A stretch of 9,994 nt of DNA from an uncultured Blautia sp. (lineage in GTDB: Bacteria; Bacillota; Clostridia; Lachnospirales; Lachnospiraceae). The notes under the pieces were generated by a model. It ran no database searches, was not told where the DNA came from, and saw only the letters and a list, made by a program, of their open reading frames with translations. The stretch lies in the NCBI GenBank assembly GCA_900543715.1, contig UQSX01000098.1, positions 1 to 9,994 of the forward strand, in the 5' to 3' direction. Position numbers and translations under genes: made by a program. Numbering within the stretch: position 1 is the stretch's first letter; each line of letters begins with the position of its first letter. Below, in pieces: positions 1-7,231 of the stretch.

Positions 1-495
1 AAATGGCTCTTTTTTTATGTATAGAATATCCAGTTCAGATTTTGGAAAAGGTGTTCTGACCAGAGCCAGGTCCAGCTGACCGTTTTGAAGCTGATCCAGA
101 AGCTGATAGGTATTTGCACTGTATATTTCATACCGGATATTGGGATACTTTTTCCAGAAGCTTTGTACCCATTGAGGAAAAAGCTGATCTTTTACAGAGG
201 AAATTACTCCGATGCGCAGGGTGCCTGCCGCGCCTTCCTGGAAATCGGCCATTTCTGTTACAGCAGCATCGCACATACCCAGTATTCGAAGAGCCCGCTC
301 GTAGAAATGGTGGCCAGCTTCGGTAAGATGGAGGCGTTTTCCTTCCCGGGTGAAAAGGGGACATCTCAGCTCTTCTTCCAAAAGCTTCAGCTGAGCGGTA
401 AGCGGGGGCTGAGTCATATTTAAACGCTTGGCGGCACCGGTGAGAGTGCCTTCTTCTACAATAGCGGTAAAGTACCGAAGCTGCCGGATATCCAT
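1..495 (-). CDS. LysR-family transcriptional regulator (3' end outside window)
   Basis: Partial gene: 165 N-terminal residues are visible and the frame stays open to the left edge; about 130 more would be expected, since LysR regulators are usually near 300 residues. The start is the ATG at 495, beginning MDIRQLRYFTAIVEEGTLTG, with AGGAGG at 501-506 on the minus strand, five bases upstream. Residues 1-60 form the winged helix-turn-helix; the recognition region is about 18-45 (TLTGAAKRLNMTQPPLTAQL), followed by the typical LF(T)R...LTEAG wing. Residues 62-90 make the linker helix. The effector-binding domain opens at about 92 (GTLRIGVISS) and includes the usual LxxGQLDLALVR segment near 136-147. 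LysR proteins bind DNA as tetramers and commonly control the gene divergent from them, so the ABC exporter at 659 is the likely target (inference). The inducer cannot be deduced. Confidence 0.95.
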   Translation of the reverse strand, partial: MDIRQLRYFTAIVEEGTLTGAAKRLNMTQPPLTAQLKLLEEELRCPLFTREGKRLHLTEAGHHFYERALRILGMCDAAVTEMADFQEGAAGTLRIGVISSVKDQLFPQWVQSFWKKYPNIRYEIYSANTYQLLDQLQNGQLDLALVRTPFPKSELDILYIKKEPF

Positions 496-658
496 AAAAA
501 CCTCCTGTATACTGATATCTAAATTCCCCAAATATTAAAAGTATAGAAATTCTGATATTATATGTTTTTTATATAATAATACCATAAAATTAATATTTTT
601 CAAATAAGGATAGAAGAGATATACTGGTACAGAAAGAGAGAAAGGAGGTTGTGTGAAA
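496..658. promoter_or_regulatory. Divergent AT-rich control region between the lysR-type gene and the ABC operon
   Basis: This gap is much richer in A and T than its flanks. On the plus strand a plausible promoter is TTTTCA (597-602), a 17-base spacer and TATACT (620-625), placing transcription start near 632, just before the AAAGGAGG at 641-648. A second plus-strand TATAAT lies at 572-577 but has no good -35. On the minus strand, TATAAT at 562-557 with a weak -35 (ATGGTA, 585-580) could drive the regulator. CTGATAT occurs twice in the same orientation, at 512-518 and 552-558, exactly 40 bases apart, and an AAT-N9-ATT dyad of the LysR-box type lies near 521-536. Which of these the regulator binds is inference; weak -35 boxes suit an activator-dependent promoter. 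Confidence 0.5.
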
Positions 659-2404
659 ATGAAATATTTGAAAGTCTATTTAAAAGATTATAAGAGAGAC
701 AGTATTCTGGCCCCTTTGTTTAAAATGCTGGAAGCCATGTTCGATCTGCTGGTTCCTGTAGTAGTGGCGCATATTATCAATGTAGGTATTGTCAATCAGG
801 ACCGGGGTGACATTTTAAGGTGCTGCGGCATCCTGGTACTCATGGCTATAGTGGGATTATGCTGCAGCTTTACAGCTCAGTATTTTGCAGCCAGAGCGGC
901 CATTGGAAGTGCTACGGGACTGAGACATATGCTGTTCGCTCATATTCAGAAACTGGGATTTTCTGAGATGGACACCATAGGGTCCAGCACTCTGATCACC
1001 AGAATGACCAGTGATATCAACCAGGTGCAGAACGGACTAAATCTGTTTCTGCGGCTTTTTCTGCGAAGCCCCTTTATTGTCTTTGGCGCAATGGTCATGG
1101 CCTTTACCATTAATGTGAGGCTGGTTCTTATTTTTGTGGTTACCATTCCGGTTCTTTCCCTGATCATTTTTGGACTGATGGGTCTCACTTCACCCCTATA
1201 CAAAAAAGTACAGGGAAAGCTGGATGTGATCACTGGAAATGCCAGGGAAAACCTGTCCGGCGTCCGGGTGATCCGGGCTTTTGGCCGGGAAAAAGAGGAA
1301 TCAGAAAAGTTTTCCCAGTCTAATCACCAGCTGGTAAAAGAGCAGCTTTTTGTAGGAAGGATTTCTGCATTGATGAATCCACTGACCTATTCTGTTGTAA
1401 ATATAGGGATTATTGCCATTCTCTGGGCTGGTTCCCGCTCTGTAGAAAGTGGCGTGCTGATGAGCGGAGATATTGTGGCTCTGGTAAACTATATGAGCCA
1501 GATTTTGGTGGAACTGGTGAAGCTGGCAAATCTGATCGTTACCATAAGCAGGGCTATGGCCAGCCTGGGCCGTGTGGAACAGGTCCTTGATACGAAAACG
1601 GTCATGGAGTTTCCGGAGAGTACAAAAAGAGGGGAAACTATCAGTACAAACAAAACAGAGGAAGCAGTGTCATTTGCCCATGTCAGTCTTTCTTATGCTC
1701 AGGCAGGGGAGGAAAGTCTCAGTGATATCAGCTTTTCTGTAAAGAGAGGTGAGACTATTGGTATTATCGGAGGAACGGGCAGCGGAAAATCCAGTCTGGT
1801 TCATCTGATTCCAAGGTTTTACGATGCTACTTCCGGCCAGATTTTAATTCTGGGCCGACCTATTCAGGAATGGGACAGGGAAGCTCTCAGGAAAAAAGTA
1901 GGAATCGTTATGCAGAAAGTACAGGTGTTTTCCGGGACTATCCGGTCCAACCTTCTTATGGGAAATGAAGGTGCCTCGGAAGAAGAGATGTGGCAGGCTT
2001 TGAGAATCGCACAGGCAGAAGAATTTGTCAGAAAAAAAAGCGGCGGTCTGGACGAGACTGTGGAACAAGGGGGGAGAAATCTCTCAGGAGGACAGCGGCA
2101 GCGGCTGACCATTGCCAGAGCCCTTGTAAGAAAACCGGAAATCCAGATCTTGGATGACAGCTCCAGCGCACTGGACTATGCCACAGATGCAGCACTTCGG
2201 AAAGAACTGAAGAGTCTGCCTTCAGATGTTACGGTCTTTTTGGTTTCTCAGCGTACATCCAGCATCCGCCATGCAGATCATATCCTGGTACTGGAAGATG
2301 GCAAAGCAGCAGGATGGGGCACCCATGAAGAACTTTTGGAATCCTGTGAAATCTACAGAGAAATCTATGAAAGCCAGTATGGGAAAGGGGGAAGGGCGGT
2401 ATGA
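659..2404 (+). CDS. ABC exporter half-transporter with degenerate ATP site (permease-ATPase fusion, MdlA-like)
   Basis: Fused exporter subunit of about 581 residues, the normal length of a half-transporter. Residues 1-300 hold six predicted membrane helices (about 15-40, 54-78, 129-150, 154-176, 243-260, 268-294). The nucleotide-binding domain spans about 335-575: A-loop Tyr346, Walker A GGTGSGKS 371-378, Q-loop Gln419, intact signature LSGGQ 475-479, and Walker B ending ILDD. The catalytic glutamate after the Walker B aspartate is Asp500 (codon 2156-2158), and the switch histidine is Gln531 (codon 2249-2251). In known heterodimeric exporters this marks the subunit contributing the degenerate site. 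AAAGGAGG at 641-648 lies ten bases from ATG 659 and only four from the in-frame GTG at 653, which would add two residues; I prefer ATG. The gene overlaps the next by four bases (ATGA). Drug, lipid or peptide efflux is likely; the substrate is unknown. Confidence 0.93.
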   Translation: MKYLKVYLKDYKRDSILAPLFKMLEAMFDLLVPVVVAHIINVGIVNQDRGDILRCCGILVLMAIVGLCCSFTAQYFAARAAIGSATGLRHMLFAHIQKLGFSEMDTIGSSTLITRMTSDINQVQNGLNLFLRLFLRSPFIVFGAMVMAFTINVRLVLIFVVTIPVLSLIIFGLMGLTSPLYKKVQGKLDVITGNARENLSGVRVIRAFGREKEESEKFSQSNHQLVKEQLFVGRISALMNPLTYSVVNIGIIAILWAGSRSVESGVLMSGDIVALVNYMSQILVELVKLANLIVTISRAMASLGRVEQVLDTKTVMEFPESTKRGETISTNKTEEAVSFAHVSLSYAQAGEESLSDISFSVKRGETIGIIGGTGSGKSSLVHLIPRFYDATSGQILILGRPIQEWDREALRKKVGIVMQKVQVFSGTIRSNLLMGNEGASEEEMWQALRIAQAEEFVRKKSGGLDETVEQGGRNLSGGQRQRLTIARALVRKPEIQILDDSSSALDYATDAALRKELKSLPSDVTVFLVSQRTSSIRHADHILVLEDGKAAGWGTHEELLESCEIYREIYESQYGKGGRAV

Positions 2405-4134
2405 AACAGAAAAAAACATTTGTCCGAGTACTACGCCGTATCCGGCCCTACAGTTTTTTTGTGATCCTCAGTATTTTCTGTGGGGCGGTCAGCGTGGCTG
2501 CCCAGCTTCTGGTGCCGATTTTCTGCGGCGATGCGATTGACTACATGCTGGGAATCGGAAGAGTAGATTTTGAAGCTATTGAAAGACTGATCCTTTCTAT
2601 CACAGGGGTAACTGCCCTTTCTGCTGTCGCCCAGTGGGTTTTGGCCGCCTGCAACAACCGGGTGACCTTCTGTGTATCCAGAGATTTAAGGAATGAGGCA
2701 ATAGAGAAAATACAGAAGCTTCCCCTGTCTTATCTGGATGCTCACCCTTCTGGAGATCTGGTCAGCAGGATCATTGCAGATGTAGATACCTTTGCTGACG
2801 GTCTTCTAATGGGATTTACCCAGTTCTTTACTGGAATTTTGACGATCCTGGGAAGCCTGGGGATTATGCTTTTTTTGAATCCCGGGATTACGGCTATCGT
2901 TGTACTGTTAACGCCCTTGAGCCTTTTTGTGGCAGGATTTATTGCAAAGAAGACTTATAAATATTTTGGAATACAGGCAAAAGTCCGGGGAGAGGAGACA
3001 GCACTGATCAATGAAATGGTGGAAGGGCAAAAGGTGGTTCAGGCTTTCGGATATGAAGACAAGAGTCTGGAGGAATTTGACCATGTCAATGAACGGCTTC
3101 GGGAAGTCAGTGTGAAAGCTGTATTTTTTTCCAGCCTTACAAATCCCAGTACAAGACTGGTAAATAACATTGTTTATGCAGGTGTCGGCCTTGCCAGTGC
3201 TATGATCGCTATATCCGGCGGAATTACAGTTGGTGAGCTCAGTATATTTTTAAGCTATGCCAGCCAGTATGCTAAGCCCTTTAATGAAATTTCGGGAGTA
3301 GTTGCCGAGATGCAGAATGCTCTGGCCTGCGCGGCTCGTATTTTTGAATTAACAGATGTGCCCGATGAAGTGCCGGACAGAGAAGGAGCGGCAGAATTCC
3401 AGAGCCAGGGACAGCTCAGCCTTTCTCATGTGTTTTTCAGCTATGACCCGGACAAGCCTCTGATCGAAGATTTAAACCTGGAGGTAAAGCAGGGACAGAG
3501 GATTGCCATTGTGGGACCTACAGGCTGCGGCAAAACCACCCTTATCAATCTTTTTATGCGATTTTATGACGTTCAGGAGGGAAGCATAAAAATCGATGGG
3601 AGAGATATCCGGGATATGACACGCCATTCCCTGCGTCAGAATTTCGGCATGGTCCTTCAGGACACCTGGCTGAAAGCGGGAACTATCCGGGAGAATATTG
3701 CCTATGGAAAACCAGAGGCATCCATAGAAGAAGTGGTAGAGGCTGCCAGGGCTGCTCATGCTCACAGCTTTATACGAAGACTGCCTGAGGGGTATGATAC
3801 GGTCATCAATGAAAACGGGGGAAATCTCAGTCAGGGACAGAAGCAGCTTCTGTGCATTGCCAGAGTCATGCTCTGTCTGCCACCTATGCTGATCCTGGAC
3901 GAAGCCACCAGCAATATTGACACCAGGACAGAAATACGCATACAGGAAGCCTTTGCCAGGATGATGAAAGGACGTACCAGCTTTCTGGTAGCCCACCGCC
4001 TTTCTACAATCCGGGAAGCAGATGTGATCCTTGTGATGAAAGACGGGCATATATTAGAAAAAGGTACTCACGAGTCCCTTATGGCTGAACATGGATTCTA
4101 TGAAAAGCTTTATAACAGCCAGTTTGGAGGATGA
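2401..4134 (+). CDS. ABC exporter half-transporter with canonical Walker B (partner subunit, MdlB-like)
   Basis: 577-residue permease-ATPase fusion, starting at an ATG that overlaps the previous stop (ATGA), so the two are translationally coupled and probably made in equal amounts. Six membrane helices lie in about 17-300. The ATPase domain has A-loop Tyr348, Walker A GPTGCGKT 372-379, Q-loop Gln420, Walker B LILDEATSNID with the catalytic Glu501, and switch His532 (VAHRLST). Its signature is LSQGQ (476-480) instead of LSGGQ. In the dimer this altered signature faces the degenerate Walker B of the first subunit, while this subunit's intact Walker A/B faces the first subunit's intact LSGGQ. 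That gives one live and one impaired ATP site, as in the TM287/288 and BmrCD class (family knowledge). The two proteins therefore look like an obligate heterodimer. The gene ends in a hairpin terminator and its substrate is not deducible. Confidence 0.95.
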   Translation: MKQKKTFVRVLRRIRPYSFFVILSIFCGAVSVAAQLLVPIFCGDAIDYMLGIGRVDFEAIERLILSITGVTALSAVAQWVLAACNNRVTFCVSRDLRNEAIEKIQKLPLSYLDAHPSGDLVSRIIADVDTFADGLLMGFTQFFTGILTILGSLGIMLFLNPGITAIVVLLTPLSLFVAGFIAKKTYKYFGIQAKVRGEETALINEMVEGQKVVQAFGYEDKSLEEFDHVNERLREVSVKAVFFSSLTNPSTRLVNNIVYAGVGLASAMIAISGGITVGELSIFLSYASQYAKPFNEISGVVAEMQNALACAARIFELTDVPDEVPDREGAAEFQSQGQLSLSHVFFSYDPDKPLIEDLNLEVKQGQRIAIVGPTGCGKTTLINLFMRFYDVQEGSIKIDGRDIRDMTRHSLRQNFGMVLQDTWLKAGTIRENIAYGKPEASIEEVVEAARAAHAHSFIRRLPEGYDTVINENGGNLSQGQKQLLCIARVMLCLPPMLILDEATSNIDTRTEIRIQEAFARMMKGRTSFLVAHRLSTIREADVILVMKDGHILEKGTHESLMAEHGFYEKLYNSQFGG

Positions 4135-4142
4135 GAAAAAGA

Positions 4143-4195
4143 GAAGGCCTTTCGGGAAGTATGAGGGGATACTTTCCCGAAGGCCTTCCTTTTTC
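4143..4195 (+). terminator. Rho-independent terminator, probably bidirectional
   Basis: The arms 4143-4162 and 4169-4188 pair over about 20 base pairs (GAAGGCCTT, then CGGGAA, then GTAT) around a six-base loop; each arm carries one extra base, giving two small bulges. TTTTT follows at 4190-4194. On the opposite strand the stem is followed by a T run from the plus-strand AAAAA at 4136-4140, so the same hairpin can end transcription of the convergent minus-strand gene whose stop is at 4223. It begins nine bases after the ABC operon stop. Confidence 0.9.
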
Positions 4196-4214
4196 TTTGT
4201 TATGCAGAATGGAG

Positions 4215-4245
4215 CCAGGATTTCAGACCAGCTCTGCAATCCTGG
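4215..4245 (-). other. Stem-loop spanning the stop codon of the SleC-like gene
   Basis: CCAGGATT at 4215-4222 is perfectly complementary to AATCCTGG at 4238-4245. Inside, after a single mismatch, CAGA (4224-4227) pairs with TCTG (4233-4236), leaving a five-base loop. On the minus strand the hairpin covers the last codons and the TGA (4225-4223) of the SleC-like gene. No T run follows directly, so it is not itself a classic terminator; the terminator is the hairpin about 27 bases further on. It could protect the mRNA 3' end (inference). Confidence 0.55.
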
Positions 4246-5491
4246 AGACACCTACAAAAATCTCCTGGATTTCATACCAGGTGGGATAATCCACAACACC
4301 GGTGGCAGGAAGATTAAAGACTCTCTGAAACTCCCGTACTGCATTTTGCGTGGATTCTCCGTAAATGCCATCGGCCGCAATGGTAGACAGGGCCGGATAG
4401 GAACCGGCGATGGTATTGAGCTGTTCCTGAATCTGCCGGACTTTATTGCCGGAAGAACCGATGTCCAAAGGAGCACCCGGCCAGGAAGCCGGAATCCCGG
4501 AAATTTCTTCGGCAGTGTTGATATACATGTTGTCTCCGTAGAAATCCCTAAGGATTTCAATGGCAGTATAGCCCTGGTCTCCAAGATATTTGGAACCCCA
4601 CTGAGTCATCCACCCAGGACACTGGACTCTCTGTCCGTCGCAGTACTGGGTAAGTATAGGCTGCCGAACCCCAGGCCGTGAAAGGTAGTTGTCGAAGAGC
4701 TCGTCAACAACTTCTGAGATGCTTTCAAAAAGGTTTCTTCCATACATCCATTTGTGGTCAAAGGCTGTAGAAGATGTAATAGTAAAATCGTAACCTTTGT
4801 TCCTGTACCATTCGGTATATACGCGGTTTAAAGTAAAGGACATAATGGCCAGTACATTTGCCCGGATCGTATCTTTTGGCCAGGTGGCATAGATCTCGCT
4901 GCATGCCACATTTTTGATGTAATCTCTGTAACGTACGAAATAATTTTGTGCGGAGGTATTGTCTGGAGTGCCGTCATGGACCACCACAGTTTCTGGAACC
5001 ACTACCCGGCTGAGGACGATCTCCCCGGAGGTATCCATGGGCTTGATCTCATCTTCCGGAATTTTTTTCGGGTAATTTCCAAAAAGTGTATGGGCGGGGA
5101 TTACAATATCCTGGAAAGTATCCTGAGGAGTGGCAGGCCGGAGGAAGGCCTGTTGGGTGGCAGTGGAATCCGGGAGGATTTCTGCACCAGAAATTTCCAG
5201 ATCTTCATAGCCTTCTTTGGAAATACGGAAAGTATACTCTGCATAAGGCTGATATTCAGAAGGGGCCATACTATATTCCAGAGGGGGAGCGGGCAGAATC
5301 AGTTCCGGGATCTGACCGCTGGAATCTGTATTTACCTCCTCGATCACAGAGTCAGGATCTCCACTGTAAGAAATAGAGACCGAGGCATCATCTATAGGCT
5401 GGTTTCTGTCTGCAGTAAGTACGGAAAGGCGGAGACGCCCCTGGTCGGTACGTTCCACTGTCTGAGCCGCTTTCATTGAGAAAACATTCAT
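4223..5491 (-). CDS. SleC-like spore cortex-lytic protein: SpoIID/LytB domain plus peptidoglycan-binding domain
   Basis: 422 residues from the ATG at 5491. Residues about 18-118 form a predicted beta-sandwich resembling carboxypeptidase-regulatory domains and may act as the pre/pro region. About 170-321 is a SpoIID/LytB-type region (RDYIKNVACSEIYATW, then IRANVLAIMSFTLNRVYTEW, then CPGWMTQWGS at 291-300 and ILRDFYGDN at 313-321). About 342-412 is a C-terminal peptidoglycan-binding domain (DGIYGESTQNAVREFQ). Size and domain order match clostridial SleC, a lytic transglycosylase zymogen that degrades spore cortex during germination after cleavage by Csp proteases. No signal peptide is seen, consistent with mother-cell production. 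The position of the SpoIID catalytic glutamate holds Asp207 (WPKD). A longer frame starts at 5515 but lacks a ribosome site and sits at the predicted transcript start. The protein could be a non-SleC paralogue of this large clostridial family. Confidence 0.82.
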   Translation of the reverse strand: MNVFSMKAAQTVERTDQGRLRLSVLTADRNQPIDDASVSISYSGDPDSVIEEVNTDSSGQIPELILPAPPLEYSMAPSEYQPYAEYTFRISKEGYEDLEISGAEILPDSTATQQAFLRPATPQDTFQDIVIPAHTLFGNYPKKIPEDEIKPMDTSGEIVLSRVVVPETVVVHDGTPDNTSAQNYFVRYRDYIKNVACSEIYATWPKDTIRANVLAIMSFTLNRVYTEWYRNKGYDFTITSSTAFDHKWMYGRNLFESISEVVDELFDNYLSRPGVRQPILTQYCDGQRVQCPGWMTQWGSKYLGDQGYTAIEILRDFYGDNMYINTAEEISGIPASWPGAPLDIGSSGNKVRQIQEQLNTIAGSYPALSTIAADGIYGESTQNAVREFQRVFNLPATGVVDYPTWYEIQEIFVGVSRIAELV

Positions 5492-5499
5492 CTGGGAAA

Positions 5500-5503
5500 C
5501 CTC
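5500..5503 (-). promoter_or_regulatory. Ribosome binding site deciding the start of the SleC-like gene
   Basis: GAGG on the minus strand lies eight bases before the ATG at 5491. The upstream in-frame ATG at 5515 is preceded only by an AT-rich stretch with no purine-rich site, and the third candidate at 5476 has none either. The site is short, so the choice is moderate in certainty. Confidence 0.5.
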
Positions 5504-5520
5504 ATAAAATCTCATTGGTT

Positions 5521-5548
5521 TATTATATGAAACAGAAAAAATTTTGTG
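5521..5548 (-). promoter_or_regulatory. Candidate sporulation-type promoter of the SleC-like gene
   Basis: Read on the minus strand: CACA (5548-5545), a 15-base spacer, then CATATAATA (5529-5521). This fits the sigma-K pattern mACm ... CATAnnnTA, and CATATAAT differs at one base from the sigma-E -10 CATACAAT. The same stretch contains a perfect TATAAT (5527-5522) with TGCACA 17 bases upstream, so sigma-A use cannot be excluded. The -10 ends six bases before 5515, placing the transcript start near 5514. Confidence 0.45.
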
Positions 5549-5626
5549 CAGGCACTCTCTTTATCCGCTGTTTTTAAAAGACCTTTGCTCCTTTGAAAAA
5601 ATGACACAGAGAAGAGGAGAATTTAT

Positions 5627-5645
5627 CGGGAGTATTTCCCGGGAA
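5627..5645. promoter_or_regulatory. Overlapping dyads upstream of the glpK promoter (possible operator)
   Basis: TTCCCGGGAA (5636-5645) is a perfect ten-base palindrome. CGGGA (5627-5631) also pairs with TCCCG (5637-5641) across five bases, so the two dyads share a half-site. They are GC-rich in an otherwise AT-rich gap and end three bases before the -35. The motif does not match the catabolite (cre) consensus. An operator role is inference. Confidence 0.35.
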
Positions 5646-5648
5646 GTG

Positions 5649-5677
5649 TTGAAAAAAAGTAGAAACAGAGATAAAAT
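5649..5677 (+). promoter_or_regulatory. Sigma-A promoter for glpK
   Basis: TTGAAA (5649-5654), exactly 17 bases, then TAAAAT (5672-5677): each hexamer differs from consensus at one base. Transcription would start near 5684, giving a leader of about 40 bases before the glpK ATG. No terminator-like hairpin or riboswitch fits in that leader, so control is more likely at initiation. Confidence 0.65.
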
Positions 5678-5712
5678 ATCAGTAAATTTGGAAAATCGTG
5701 AAGCATATATGA

Positions 5713-7230
<1,518 letters not shown>

Positions 7231-7231
7231 T

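Noticed and set aside
85..423. Plus-strand frame of 112 codons
   Set aside because: It is the antisense shadow of the LysR-type gene, whose helix-turn-helix is clear on the minus strand.
3472..4050. 192-codon minus-strand frame opposite the second ABC gene
   Set aside because: It mirrors the conserved ATPase domain on the other strand and shows no family motif or ribosome site.
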